DNA of 64,000 nucleotides from an uncultured Blautia sp. (GCF_934424005.1 NZ_CAKRXI010000006.1:28865-92864); one strand, 5' to 3'; counted from the stretch's first letter, positions 52,654 through 62,284 are shown. Made by a program: numbers and translations. Notes: generated by a model from the letters alone, not told the origin.

Positions 52654-53179
52654 AAAACAGGTTTTTGCAGCGCGAAAAGCACACACCGATCAGCAGATCG
52701 ATGACTGGAGCAGAAAAATTGCTGAAACAGTTACGGCACTTCCGGAATACAGTAACAGCCGGAGAATTCTTGCTTATGCGGATTATAATCACGAAGTTAT
52801 GACAAAGTATATTATAGAAGCGGCATGGAATGATGGTAAAGAAGTTGCGGTTCCTAAAGTAGTTGGACAGGATATGGTATTTTATAAATTGACGGATTTT
52901 GCACAGCTTGAAAAGGGATATTTTGGTATTCCGGAGCCGGCAAGAGGTGAGATCGTTCAGTGGGAAGAGGCCCTGATGATCATGCCGGGAGTCGCGTTTG
53001 ACAGACAGAATCACAGAGTTGGTTATGGCGGCGGCTTTTATGACCGCTTTCTGGAAAAACATCCATATATCACAAGGGTTGCAGTTGCATTTGAATTTCA
53101 GATGATGCCAGAGGTACCGGTGGAGCCTACAGATATTTCCCCGGAGATCATTGTTACAGAAAAAGAAATTTATAAATAA
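52631..53179 (+). CDS. 5-formyltetrahydrofolate cyclo-ligase
   Basis: Converts 5-formyl-THF to 5,10-methenyl-THF with ATP. The sequence (about 182 residues) has [38 protein letters not shown], and the ATP/folate loop [20 protein letters not shown] followed by FYDRFLE. The start is ATG 52631 or possibly TTG 52619; neither has a strong site, which fits coupling to the overlapping upstream gene. Its place between proB and proA is unusual. Confidence 0.92.
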   Translation: MEEKKVIRKQVFAARKAHTDQQIDDWSRKIAETVTALPEYSNSRRILAYADYNHEVMTKYIIEAAWNDGKEVAVPKVVGQDMVFYKLTDFAQLEKGYFGIPEPARGEIVQWEEALMIMPGVAFDRQNHRVGYGGGFYDRFLEKHPYITRVAVAFEFQMMPEVPVEPTDISPEIIVTEKEIYK

Positions 53180-53233
53180 GCATATTTTTAGGTTTTATTA
53201 AAAGGGACAGGAAATGTTACAGGAGGTTATGCT

Positions 53234-54484
53234 ATGAATGAAATGCTGTTAGAGCTTGGGCAAAATGCAAAAGAAGCAGAAAATATGCTGCGGACCATAA
53301 CCACAAACAAAAAGAACCAGGTGCTTGCTGCAGTTGCGGAACATCTTGTGGAATGCACAGATGAGCTGATCAAAGCCAATGCGGTTGATGTGGAGAATGG
53401 AAAAAAGAACAACATGCCGGAAGGCCTGGTAGACAGACTTCTTCTTACACCGGAAAGAATTCAGGGAATGGCAGAAGGTCTGCAGCAGCTGGTAGCGCTG
53501 GAGGATCCGATTGGTGAGGTAACCGGGATGAAAAAGCGTCCGAATGGACTGCTCATCGGACAGAAACGGGTACCGCTCGGCGTGATCGGAATCATTTATG
53601 AGGCACGCCCGAATGTAACGGCGGATGCTTTTGGCCTTTGCTTTAAGACCGGAAATGTAGTGATTTTGAAGGGTGGCAGCGATGCAATCCATTCAAACGA
53701 AGCTATCGTGAAGTGTATTCGTGAAACCCTGAAAGCCAATGACGTAACAGAAAACGCAATTCAGCTGATTCAGGATACTTCCCGTGAGACTGCTGCAGAG
53801 TTTATGAAAATGAATGAATATGTGGATGTGCTGATTCCACGAGGCGGCAAAGGACTGATCAAAGCAGTTGTTAATCAGAGTACGATTCCGGTTATCGAGA
53901 CCGGCACAGGAAACTGCCATATATATGTAGATGAGAGTGCTGATCTGAATATGACGGTTGATATTATTATGAATGCCAAGACACAGAGAGTTGGAGTTTG
54001 CAATGCCTGCGAATCACTTCTGGTAAATGCGAATGTCAAAGATGCTCTGCTTCCTGTTCTGGCAGAACGTCTGAAAGAAAAGCATGTACAGATGCGCGCA
54101 GATAAAGAAGCCATGACGCTGATGCCAGGTGCTGTTGCAGCCACAGAGGAAGACTGGGGAACGGAATATCTGGATTACATATTATCGATCAAAGTAGTGT
54201 ATTCTGTAGACGAGGCTATTGCACATATCAACCGGTACAATACAGGACATTCTGAGGCAATCATCACCAATAATTATACCAATGCCCAGAAATTCCTGGA
54301 TGAAGTGGATGCAGCGGCGGTATATGTCAATGCTTCTACCAGATTTACCGATGGATTTGAATTCGGATATGGGGCAGAGATCGGTATCAGTACCCAGAAA
54401 CTTCACGCCAGAGGACCGATGGGACTGCTTGCACTGACAACTACCAAATATATCATCTATGGAAATGGACAGATCCGTCAGTAA
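53234..54484 (+). CDS. proA: Gamma-glutamyl phosphate reductase
   Basis: Reduces glutamyl phosphate to glutamate semialdehyde for proline synthesis. The 416-residue aldehyde-dehydrogenase-like enzyme has [43 protein letters not shown], and the catalytic-cysteine region [20 protein letters not shown]. It ends [21 protein letters not shown] precedes the ATG. Together with proB upstream it completes the committed steps of proline synthesis. Confidence 0.96.
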   Translation: MNEMLLELGQNAKEAENMLRTITTNKKNQVLAAVAEHLVECTDELIKANAVDVENGKKNNMPEGLVDRLLLTPERIQGMAEGLQQLVALEDPIGEVTGMKKRPNGLLIGQKRVPLGVIGIIYEARPNVTADAFGLCFKTGNVVILKGGSDAIHSNEAIVKCIRETLKANDVTENAIQLIQDTSRETAAEFMKMNEYVDVLIPRGGKGLIKAVVNQSTIPVIETGTGNCHIYVDESADLNMTVDIIMNAKTQRVGVCNACESLLVNANVKDALLPVLAERLKEKHVQMRADKEAMTLMPGAVAATEEDWGTEYLDYILSIKVVYSVDEAIAHINRYNTGHSEAIITNNYTNAQKFLDEVDAAAVYVNASTRFTDGFEFGYGAEIGISTQKLHARGPMGLLALTTTKYIIYGNGQIRQ

Positions 54485-54543
54485 CAGGGAATGGCAGATC
54501 GATATTTGTCGATAAGCTTTGCACAGAACACGCGATGTGTGAT

Positions 54544-54572
54544 TTGACAATTACTGTATGCGTGTGTATAAT
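54544..54572 (+). promoter_or_regulatory. Consensus sigma-A promoter for the large surface protein gene
   Basis: TTGACA (54544-54549), 17-base spacer, TATAAT (54567-54572), both boxes perfect. A small inverted repeat (AGTTTA at 54580-54585, TAAACT at 54592-54597) lies just downstream in the leader. Strong constitutive expression is likely. Confidence 0.85.
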
Positions 54573-54658
54573 AATTTACAGTTTAGACATGTAAACTTTT
54601 GAAGTTTTAAATACATGCCAAAGGTAAGATTTATATACTCACCATGGGAGGATTCAAA

Positions 54659-56935
54659 TTGAGACGAAAACAGTTATATGCGATTATTTTAGCAGGAGCA
54701 CTTGCAGCAAGCAGTGCACCGGCGGCTGTATTTGCTGCAGAAGGAGATGTGGCAGCTACAGCGGAGACATCAGAAGAAAATCCGGTTGATGGAGAAGCTG
54801 CAGCAGCTACAGAAGCTCCGGCAGAACAGGCACCGGCAGATACTACAGCAGCTACAGAGGCACCGGCAGAACAGGCACCGGCTCAGGAAGCTGCAGCGGC
54901 TACAGAGGCACCGGCGCAGGAAGCAGCACCTGCAGAGCAGACACAGCAGACTACAGAAGAGACACCGGCTACACAGGAAACACCTGCGGCAGAGACAACA
55001 GAAGCACCGGAAGCCGAAACTGAGCCCCAGAATCTTGCAACGGGCGAGTCAACAGAGCCGACAGCAATCTCTATCACACTGAAGGCTACAGAAGAAGGTG
55101 CTGAAGATAAAGTAAGATATTTCGATACGATCCAGCATGCGATTGATGCAGCTCCGGGCTATAATGCAGAGACTGCAAAGGACGCTACTGTGATTGAAGT
55201 ATCCGGACAGATCGCACTGGATGCTACAGTAACCGTACCGGCCGATAAGAAAGTTTGCATCAGAGCAAAAGATGCCGTAACGATCACAAGAGCAAGTGAT
55301 ACTTTTGTAGATGATATGTTTAATGTATCCGGAGAGAATGCAGAACTTCAGTTTGATGTTAAGAAAGATGCGGATGGAGCATCCTTTACGGTTTCGGGTA
55401 AGATCAGTGATGAAGAGAGCGATTCCGTAGAAGGATCCATCGTTTCTGTTGGTACAGGTGCTGCATTTGGAATGGATGCCGGCGTAACACTGAAAGAAAA
55501 CAATTCAACAGCTAATGGCGGTGCAATCACAAATGTTGGCGGAAACATTGTATTAAAAGGCGGCATGATTACAGGAAATAATGGCGCAAAAGGAGCTGTA
55601 TACAGTGATTCTGATATTAAGGTACAGGGAACTGTAGCTGTAAAAGAAAATAAGCCAGCGAATATCTATCTGGCAGGAACTTCTACACTGGTCGTTTCAG
55701 GTGCGATGACAAATTCTGATATCTCCTTTACACAGGAGAAGGCGGCAGACAAGCAGGTTGCTGTTAAGAGTGTGGAGAATTTTGCAGCAGCAGATTTTAA
55801 TACAGCAGTTGGTCAGATTAAATATGATACTACAGATTATACACTGGCATTAGCAGAGGATGGCCTTTCTGCTACATTACAGAAAAAGCCAGCAGAAGCA
55901 ACCGCTACACCGACACCTACTCCGGCACCGCTGACACTGAAATATAAGAGCGGTACTTTAAAATGGAAAGACCATACGACAGTAACTCTGCAGATGACAA
56001 CAGATGGGCCTTGTAAATGGTATTATTTCTTTGTAGATGCCGGAACAGATACTAAAGTAATCCAGAACATGTATGTTGCAAACGATGCTACGAATGTAAT
56101 GTCCACAAGTGGAACCTTTGATGTGACAGCAGCAAAAGTTCCGGAAAAAGATTCCTGGCTGGTAATTTGTGCAAAACCGGATTCCGGAGCAAAAGCAAAG
56201 ATGAGTGTCGTAAAATTAAATGGCAGCAGCTTTAAGAAGAAACGTCCGGCAGCTGCTACAACCACTACTACGAGACCGGCAAAAACATATAAGGTCAGTG
56301 AAAGTACTGTTACTGGTCTGGACGGAGAACTTAAGTTCTTCCCGGGTAAATTCTATGAGTTCACTGTAACCGGAGCGGGTATGGATAACACCAGCCCTGT
56401 TCAGGGAGATGAGAGATGGTATCCGGTATACTGGAGTACAAAGAAGAATCCAACGACAGAACAGCAGAATACAACCTGGAGAATTGGTTCTGGTAAAGGT
56501 ATTAAAGACGGTGCAAGCTATAACATTTATATTTTCCTGAAAAAACAGGTTTATAATGGAAAAGAATGGGAAGATGCTTCACCGCAGGAAATCAAGTATA
56601 TCACAGGAAGCAACGGTAAGGCTCTTACCTTTACAGCAGCTTCTATCAGCGATAAAGAGTGGAATGAATATATTGCAGAACTTTCCGGAACACCGATACC
56701 GGACAGCGATGGTAATGGCAGTGGCGGCGGAGATGGCTCCGGCTCCGGTGATGATGCGGATGCAGAACTGACAGCAACTGCTGCAGCATCTGAGAAAGAT
56801 GCAGGTTCCAAATCCAAATCTGCGGTATCTACAGCCGATGAATCACCGATCGGAACAATGTCTGCACTGGCAGCACTTTCCTTACTGGCAGGCGGATATA
56901 TCGTTGTTCGCAAACGTAAAAAAGAAGAACTGTAA
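54659..56935 (+). CDS. Large repeat-rich cell-surface protein
   Basis: An exported protein of about 758 residues. The start is TTG 54659, with GGGAGGA 7 bases upstream; the ATG at 54644 overlaps that site. Signal peptide QLYAIILAGALAASSAPAAV ends near FAA-EG. Next is a 90-residue stretch of ATEAPAEQAPAQE-type repeats, then a beta-helix-like region with NGGAITNVGGNIVLKGGMIT, a PTPTPAP linker and C-terminal domains of unknown type. The end has a hydrophobic segment (MSALAALSLLAGGYIVV) and a basic tail RKRKKEEL, as in sortase-anchored proteins, but SPIGT stands where LPxTG is expected. It could be a variant sorting signal or a simple membrane anchor. Confidence 0.8.
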   Translation: MRRKQLYAIILAGALAASSAPAAVFAAEGDVAATAETSEENPVDGEAAAATEAPAEQAPADTTAATEAPAEQAPAQEAAAATEAPAQEAAPAEQTQQTTEETPATQETPAAETTEAPEAETEPQNLATGESTEPTAISITLKATEEGAEDKVRYFDTIQHAIDAAPGYNAETAKDATVIEVSGQIALDATVTVPADKKVCIRAKDAVTITRASDTFVDDMFNVSGENAELQFDVKKDADGASFTVSGKISDEESDSVEGSIVSVGTGAAFGMDAGVTLKENNSTANGGAITNVGGNIVLKGGMITGNNGAKGAVYSDSDIKVQGTVAVKENKPANIYLAGTSTLVVSGAMTNSDISFTQEKAADKQVAVKSVENFAAADFNTAVGQIKYDTTDYTLALAEDGLSATLQKKPAEATATPTPTPAPLTLKYKSGTLKWKDHTTVTLQMTTDGPCKWYYFFVDAGTDTKVIQNMYVANDATNVMSTSGTFDVTAAKVPEKDSWLVICAKPDSGAKAKMSVVKLNGSSFKKKRPAAATTTTTRPAKTYKVSESTVTGLDGELKFFPGKFYEFTVTGAGMDNTSPVQGDERWYPVYWSTKKNPTTEQQNTTWRIGSGKGIKDGASYNIYIFLKKQVYNGKEWEDASPQEIKYITGSNGKALTFTAASISDKEWNEYIAELSGTPIPDSDGNGSGGGDGSGSGDDADAELTATAAASEKDAGSKSKSAVSTADESPIGTMSALAALSLLAGGYIVVRKRKKEEL

Positions 56936-56961
56936 TTTAACTCTGGTTGAATACAAAAAGA

Positions 56962-56999
56962 TTTGAGAGACAGGTCATTTTGGCCTGTCTCTTTTCATA
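56962..56999 (+). terminator. Terminator, first copy of a 38-bp direct repeat
   Basis: Arms AGAGACAGG (56966-56974) and CCTGTCTCT (56984-56992) followed by TTT. The whole 38-base block recurs exactly at 58145-58182. It ends the surface-protein gene. Confidence 0.88.
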
Positions 57000-57108
57000 A
57001 TCAGCAGTAAAATTTTATAGATTATTTATTGTTTTTTTACACCATTTTAGCTCGAAATGTGCTATACTATAGTCAGAACATATAGTGCTAAATGAAAGGC
57101 TGTGGTGG

Positions 57109-58137
57109 ATGAAAAAAGAAAGTAATTTGGCGAAAATGCTTTCTACTGCAGGAGAAAAGGCAGCTTATGATCATGCATGTAAGAAATTACTTGCAAATAA
57201 AGAAATTCTTGCATGGATTATGAAAAATTGTCTGTCAGAGTACAGGGATTACAGTGTTGAAGAAATTGCGGGAAATTACATAGAAGGAAATCCGGAAATT
57301 TCCAAGACAGCTTTACATCGTGATGAGATGTCGGTAATTCCCATGATAAAAGGAGAAAATACAGAGGATATAAGCATCAATGAAGGAACAGTAACCTATG
57401 ATATTCGTTTTCGAGCGATTGTGCCGAAATCGGGTGAAATGATTACGCTGATTATTGATGTAGAAGCACAGAATGATTTTTATCCGGGATACCCGCTGGT
57501 GACGAGAAGCGTGTATTATTGTTGCAGGATGATATCGGCACAGTATAATACTGAATTTACCAATTCTCATTATGAAGAAGTGAAAAAAGTTTACAGCGTT
57601 TTTATATGTATAAATCCACCGGGATATCGAAAAAATACAATTAATCGATATTCCATTACAGAAGAAAATCTGGTAGGTGATATACAGGAGAAAAAGTCGT
57701 CATATGATTTAATGACTGCTGTAATTATCTGTATTGGAGACGCAGAACATTCTTCTTCAGGAATTTTAAAATTATTAGAAGTATTGCTTTCGTCTGAAAG
57801 AACAGCAGATGATAAAAAACACATTTTGGAGGATGAATTTCTAATTAAAATGACAGAAGAACTTGATGAGGAGGTAGTTGGTATGTGTAATTTGAGTCAG
57901 GGAATAGAAGAAAAAGCTATTCGTGTAGGTTTACAAAAAGGCATTCAGCAGGGAAGACAGATAGGAATACAACAGGGAATACAACAGGGAATACAACAAG
58001 GAACGCAACAGGCACTTTTGGATTCTCTTCGGAATCTGATGGAAACAATGCATTTAGCTGCAGATAAGGCGATGGAGGTATTAAAGATTCCAAATGAAGA
58101 AAGAGAAAAATATATAAGACTATTGGAAAATAAATAG
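57109..58137 (+). CDS. Rpn-like PD-(D/E)XK nuclease family protein
   Basis: A protein of about 342 residues resembling the Rpn/transposase-like nuclease group. The nuclease core is TYDIRFRAIVPKSGEMITLI followed by IDVEAQNDFYPGYPL, giving the D...(D/E)-x-Q pattern near residues 105-125. RSVYYCCRMISAQ follows. Near the end IQQG repeats (IGIQQGIQQGIQQGTQQ, about residues 285-300) are typical of this family. ATG 57109 has AAAGG upstream; a GTG lies at 57085. Such genes spread within genomes and promote recombination. This copy is bracketed by a perfect duplicated terminator. Confidence 0.8.
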   Translation: MKKESNLAKMLSTAGEKAAYDHACKKLLANKEILAWIMKNCLSEYRDYSVEEIAGNYIEGNPEISKTALHRDEMSVIPMIKGENTEDISINEGTVTYDIRFRAIVPKSGEMITLIIDVEAQNDFYPGYPLVTRSVYYCCRMISAQYNTEFTNSHYEEVKKVYSVFICINPPGYRKNTINRYSITEENLVGDIQEKKSSYDLMTAVIICIGDAEHSSSGILKLLEVLLSSERTADDKKHILEDEFLIKMTEELDEEVVGMCNLSQGIEEKAIRVGLQKGIQQGRQIGIQQGIQQGIQQGTQQALLDSLRNLMETMHLAADKAMEVLKIPNEEREKYIRLLENK

Positions 58138-58144
58138 TACATAT

Positions 58145-58182
58145 TTTGAGAGACAGGTCATTTTGGCCTGTCTCTTTTCATA
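58145..58182 (+). terminator. Terminator, second copy of the 38-bp direct repeat
   Basis: Identical over 38 bases to 56962-56999, hairpin AGAGACAGG/CCTGTCTCT with TTTT tail. It lies 8 bases after the nuclease gene stop. Confidence 0.88.
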
Positions 58183-58235
58183 TAATAGTACAGGAACCCG
58201 TAAAATGATTTTTATTTGTACATGCAGAGGGAAAG

Positions 58236-59141
58236 ATGATGATCAATACGGACAAGACATTCTGTACATATGAGAATATTTATTATGAAATGTGGGAAAT
58301 AGCAGGGCGGTATACAGAAATCGCGCAGTTTCAGGTAATTGGCAAAAGCCATGATGACAGGATGATTCCAATGGTGCAGATTGGAAAAGGTGCAGAGACT
58401 ATTTTCTGTATTGCAGGTTTAAGTGGACGGGATCAATGTATGCCGGTATATCTTATGCATATGCTGAAAGAATATGTCAAAGCATGGGAATGCCAATGGA
58501 AACTGGAGAATCTGTACGACCTTCGGGCATTACTGGAAGACTGGAAAATCTGTTTTATTCCACTTTTGAATCCGGATGGATATGAAATTTATGAGAAAGA
58601 TTTTTATGCAATCCGTAATCCGATTTATCGACAGATGTTGAGAATGCAGGAGATTCCCTGCAAAGAATTTATTTGTAACAGCAGAGGGGTAAATCTGCGA
58701 AAAAATTTTCCAACACAGTACTATAGAAGAAAACAGATCCATAGCCAGCCGGCAAGTGAAAATGAAACAAAAGCACTTGTAAAAGTTTTTCAGGAAAATG
58801 CAGGAAGAGGACTTTTATCCTTTGGCTATTCTGAGAGACGAATTGTTTATTTCAGACAATCACAGTCATTTGCTGCAAATCAGAAAAGCTATCGTCTTGC
58901 AAGACATTTGCAAAAACAGGCAGGACTGAATGCAGATAAAATAAAATATCATCTGGACGATGTAGAACCAACAGGAAAACGAGGGTATGGTTCTCCGGAA
59001 CAGTTTTATGCAGAAATATGCAGGCAGCCAGCGTTCAGAATTGAGATACCACGCAGAAGCAGAGGAAATGAGATGGTTCCTGATCCGGCAGAATATGAGG
59101 AAATACATACACTACCTCTGGAATATCTTTTTTCACTCTGA
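58236..59141 (+). CDS. M14 carboxypeptidase-like protein lacking zinc ligands
   Basis: A 301-residue protein with the M14 fold pattern but altered active site. The usual H-x-x-E zinc motif appears as AGLSGRDQCMP (Ser and Asp in place of His and Glu), and the third ligand His (usually in SFHSYSQ) is replaced in LLSFGYSERRIVY. Other family marks remain: PLLNPDGYEIYE, SRGVNLRKNFPTQY and the catalytic Glu in PAFRIEIPRRS. There is no signal peptide. ATG 58239 is slightly better spaced from GAGGG than ATG 58236. It probably binds a peptide or wall fragment without cutting it. Confidence 0.75.
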   Translation: MMINTDKTFCTYENIYYEMWEIAGRYTEIAQFQVIGKSHDDRMIPMVQIGKGAETIFCIAGLSGRDQCMPVYLMHMLKEYVKAWECQWKLENLYDLRALLEDWKICFIPLLNPDGYEIYEKDFYAIRNPIYRQMLRMQEIPCKEFICNSRGVNLRKNFPTQYYRRKQIHSQPASENETKALVKVFQENAGRGLLSFGYSERRIVYFRQSQSFAANQKSYRLARHLQKQAGLNADKIKYHLDDVEPTGKRGYGSPEQFYAEICRQPAFRIEIPRRSRGNEMVPDPAEYEEIHTLPLEYLFSL

Positions 59142-59274
59142 TTTTTCAAGAATGTATCCCGGAAGGCATTATAACGCTTGCTTTGGACAAAAAATTCCTG
59201 TATATTAAAGAATAGTGCTTTAAAAAGAAAATGGTAGTGATTAATATGTTTATAAAACAAAGGAGTTATACAAA

Positions 59275-60705
59275 ATGACAAACGAATCCTCTAAAGGACA
59301 GAATACGAGTGCAGAAGAAACGTTGCGTCAGCGTTCATTCATAGAACTTGCGCAGGCACTGACGGCGCAGAAATCCAATACTCTTGGACGTCCATTGACA
59401 TATTGCCTGACAACATTTGGATGTCAGATGAATGAAAAACAGTCAGAGGCAGTGGCCGGTATTATGGATGAGATCGGGTATCACAGACAGGACAATGAAG
59501 AAGCAGATGTTGTGATCTATAACACCTGCACTGTTCGTGAAAATGCGAACCTGAAGGTATACGGAAGACTGGGACACCTGCACAGTCTGAAGGATCACAA
59601 TCCGGATATGAAGATCATTCTTTTTGGATGTATGATGCAGGAACAGCATGTAGTAGATAAAATTAAGAAATCCTATCCATTTGTTAATCTGGTATTTGGA
59701 ACACATAATATTTTTAAATATGCGGAACTTTTTTATGAGATGCTCCAGTCTGAGCAGCAGATCGTAGATATCTGGGAAGGAACCGATCAGATTGTGGAAG
59801 ATCTTCCGACAGAAAGAAATTATACATTTAAATCAGGCGTCAATATTATGTTTGGATGCAACAATTTCTGCAGTTACTGCATTGTCCCATATGTGCGTGG
59901 ACGTGAGCGAAGCCGTGAGCCGGAGGCAATCGTAAAAGAAGTAAAACGTCTGGTTGCAGATGGAGTATCTGAGGTTATGCTTCTGGGACAGAATGTAAAC
60001 TCTTATGGAAAGACACTGGAACATCCGGTAACATTTGCCCAGCTGCTGGAAATGCTGGAAGATGTGGAAGGTCTGAAGCGTATTCGTTTTATGACTTCAC
60101 ACCCGAAAGATCTTTCGGATGAACTGATCGAAACAATGGCAAAGAGTAAAAAAATTTGTCATCATCTGCATTTGCCATTGCAGTCAGGAAGCAGCCGTAT
60201 CCTTAAAGCTATGAATAGACGCTATGATAAAGAAAAGTATCTGAATCTGGTCGATAAGATCCGTACAGCGATTCCGGATATTTCTCTGACAACAGATATC
60301 ATTGTCGGTTTCCCGGGAGAGACAGAGGAGGATTTTGGAGAAACTCTGGATGTTGTATCTAAATGTGGCTATGACACGGCATTTACATTTTTATATTCCA
60401 GAAGAAGCGGAACACCTGCTGCCGAAATGGAACAGATACCGCAGGATGTTGCAAAGGAACGTTTTAACCGCCTGCTTGCGCTGGTACAGCAGGAGGGACG
60501 TATTCGTTCTTCCAGATTTGAAGGTTCTGTGCAGGAAGTTCTGGTAGAAGAAGAGAGCAGGGAAAAAGGAATATTTACAGGAAGAACAGAATATAATCTT
60601 CTTGTACATTTCCCGGGAACAGCAGATCTTCTTGGAAAATATGTAAAGGTAAGCCTGGATGAATGTCATGGATTCTATTATATGGGGTCTCTGGTGGAAG
60701 AATAA
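59275..60705 (+). CDS. miaB: tRNA-2-methylthio-N6-dimethylallyladenosine synthase MiaB
   Basis: A radical-SAM methylthiotransferase (476 residues) modifying A37 of tRNAs that read UNN codons. The N-terminal UPF0004 domain has TTFGCQMNEKQSEAVAG and NTCTVRENANLKVYGRLG, with three cluster cysteines. The radical-SAM site is FGCNNFCSYCIVPYVRGRER. DIIVGFPGETEEDF follows and a TRAM domain ends the protein. AAAGGAG lies 11 bases before the ATG. Confidence 0.96.
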   Translation: MTNESSKGQNTSAEETLRQRSFIELAQALTAQKSNTLGRPLTYCLTTFGCQMNEKQSEAVAGIMDEIGYHRQDNEEADVVIYNTCTVRENANLKVYGRLGHLHSLKDHNPDMKIILFGCMMQEQHVVDKIKKSYPFVNLVFGTHNIFKYAELFYEMLQSEQQIVDIWEGTDQIVEDLPTERNYTFKSGVNIMFGCNNFCSYCIVPYVRGRERSREPEAIVKEVKRLVADGVSEVMLLGQNVNSYGKTLEHPVTFAQLLEMLEDVEGLKRIRFMTSHPKDLSDELIETMAKSKKICHHLHLPLQSGSSRILKAMNRRYDKEKYLNLVDKIRTAIPDISLTTDIIVGFPGETEEDFGETLDVVSKCGYDTAFTFLYSRRSGTPAAEMEQIPQDVAKERFNRLLALVQQEGRIRSSRFEGSVQEVLVEEESREKGIFTGRTEYNLLVHFPGTADLLGKYVKVSLDECHGFYYMGSLVEE

Positions 60706-60759
60706 TCGACATGACGGATTGGGGATATGGCAACGGAGAAACCGTAAAAATGGATAAAT

Positions 60760-60811
60760 TTGACAGGTTGTAAGGTTTTGTGGTACTGTTACGAAGAAGC
60801 GGTACCACAAA
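60760..60811 (+). promoter_or_regulatory. Candidate promoter with perfect 10-bp inverted repeat
   Basis: TTGACA (60760-60765), 18-base spacer, TACTGT (60784-60789). Arms TTTGTGGTAC (60777-60786) and GTACCACAAA (60802-60811) overlap the -10 and the start of the leader of the next gene. No T-run follows, so an operator or 5'-UTR hairpin is more likely than a terminator. Confidence 0.5.
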
Positions 60812-60845
60812 CAGTAGTTGTAATTGTTTACAGGAGGAAAATATT

Positions 60846-61292
60846 ATGAGAAAAAAGAGTGTAAAAACAACAGCTAAATCAACAGAAGCAATCACAGAGA
60901 CAGCAGCAAAAGTAAAAGAAACTGTAAAAGCAGCAGCAAAAAAGGTAGAGGAGTCTGCACCGGCTGAAAAAACAGCAGAAGTTGTGAAAGAAGTGGTTAA
61001 CAAAGCTCCGGAAGCAGTTCAGAAGGCAGAGAAAACTGTAAAAACTGCAACCAAGACTGCAACAAAAGCAGTACGTAAAGCTGCTGGTGCAAGAGTAAAA
61101 GAAGTATCTCTTGAAATTTTCGAAACGAATGTATCTCTGAAAGATGTAGAGAAAGCAGTTAAGAAAGATGTTGCAGAAAAAGGACTGACAGGTGATATCT
61201 GTATTTATATCAATGCAGAAAGAAGAGCTGCATATTATACAGTAAATCAGGAAGGTTCTGACGAATATAAAGTAGATCTTGGTAACTTATAA
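60846..61292 (+). CDS. DUF6465-like protein with Lys/Ala-rich head
   Basis: A protein of about 148 residues. Residues 1-85 are low-complexity helix rich in Lys, Ala, Thr and Glu (ETAAKVKETVKAAAKKVEES), resembling histone-like tails. Residues 88-148 form a small folded domain (VKEVSLEIFETNVSLKDVEK, then DICIYINAERRAAYYTVNQ) that matches the DUF6465 proteins of Lachnospiraceae. Function unknown; the head might bind DNA or wall polymers. ATG 60846 follows CAGGAGGAAAA. The tRNA-dihydrouridine synthase gene starts four bases after its stop. Confidence 0.75.
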   Translation: MRKKSVKTTAKSTEAITETAAKVKETVKAAAKKVEESAPAEKTAEVVKEVVNKAPEAVQKAEKTVKTATKTATKAVRKAAGARVKEVSLEIFETNVSLKDVEKAVKKDVAEKGLTGDICIYINAERRAAYYTVNQEGSDEYKVDLGNL

Positions 61293-61295
61293 TCC

Positions 61296-62246
61296 ATGAA
61301 ATTATACCTTGCACCGCTGGAAGGAATCACCAGTTATATTTATCGAAAAGCACTGTATCAGTGTTTTGATGGATTTGATAAATATTTTATTCCATTTATC
61401 AGAGCAAAACAGAACCTGAATTTCAGCGGGAGAGAAAAGAAAGACATTTCTCCGGAAAATAATTCCGGGATGTATGCAGTCCCTCAGATACTGACCCGAA
61501 ATGCAGATGATTTTCTGCGTACAGCGAATCAACTGAAAGAGTATGGATATCAGGAAGTGAATCTGAATCTTGGGTGTCCATCCAAAACAGTAGTGACAAA
61601 GGGCTGCGGAGCAGGATTTTTGGCCAGCCCGGAGGAACTGGAACAGTTTCTGGACAGGATTTTCAGCAAAACAGATATGAAGATCTCGGTGAAGACTCGT
61701 CTGGGGATGGAGGATGCAGAGGAATTTCCACGGCTGATGGAAATTTACAATCGTTTTCCCATGGAAGAACTGATCATTCATCCGAGAGTACAGAAGGATT
61801 TTTACAAAAATACTCCGAATCTGGAGGCATTTGGTGAAGCACTTGCCATCAGTAAAAACCCTGTATGTTATAATGGAGATATTTTTTCAGCAGATGATTT
61901 TAAAAGAATCTATGCTCAATTTCCGGATGTAGAATGCTTTATGATGGGAAGAGGTGTTCTTGCAGATCCGTCACTTGCCCGTGAAATCAGGGGCGGAAAG
62001 GCAGCAGATCAGTCGGATATCCGTAGATTTCACGATCTTCTGTATCATACATACCGTGAGGAAGTGTCCGGGGATAGAAATGTTCTTTTCAAAATGAAAG
62101 AAATCTGGTTTTATCTGGCACCAATGTTTGTGGACAGTAAGAAATATGCCAAAAAGATTAAAAAAAGCGAGAGATGTGTGGTATATGAGAGTGCAGTAAA
62201 TGAACTGTTTGCAAATTGCAGATTTACAGGAACACAGAGTAAGTAA
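61296..62246 (+). CDS. tRNA-dihydrouridine synthase
   Basis: A flavin enzyme (316 residues) reducing uridines in tRNA. It opens KLYLAPLEGITSYIYRKALY, and has EVNLNLGCPSKTVVTKGCGA with the catalytic Cys, MKISVKTRLGMEDAEEFPRL, IIHPRVQKDFY and FMMGRGVLADPSLAREIRGG. The Asn-Leu-Gly-Cys-Pro block is invariant in Dus proteins. Subfamily cannot be fixed by eye. The gene follows the DUF6465-like gene with almost no gap and has no strong ribosome binding site, so coupling is likely. Confidence 0.92.
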   Translation: MKLYLAPLEGITSYIYRKALYQCFDGFDKYFIPFIRAKQNLNFSGREKKDISPENNSGMYAVPQILTRNADDFLRTANQLKEYGYQEVNLNLGCPSKTVVTKGCGAGFLASPEELEQFLDRIFSKTDMKISVKTRLGMEDAEEFPRLMEIYNRFPMEELIIHPRVQKDFYKNTPNLEAFGEALAISKNPVCYNGDIFSADDFKRIYAQFPDVECFMMGRGVLADPSLAREIRGGKAADQSDIRRFHDLLYHTYREEVSGDRNVLFKMKEIWFYLAPMFVDSKKYAKKIKKSERCVVYESAVNELFANCRFTGTQSK

Positions 62247-62284
62247 ATGGAATCACTTTGATTATAAAAAACAGAAATTCTATA

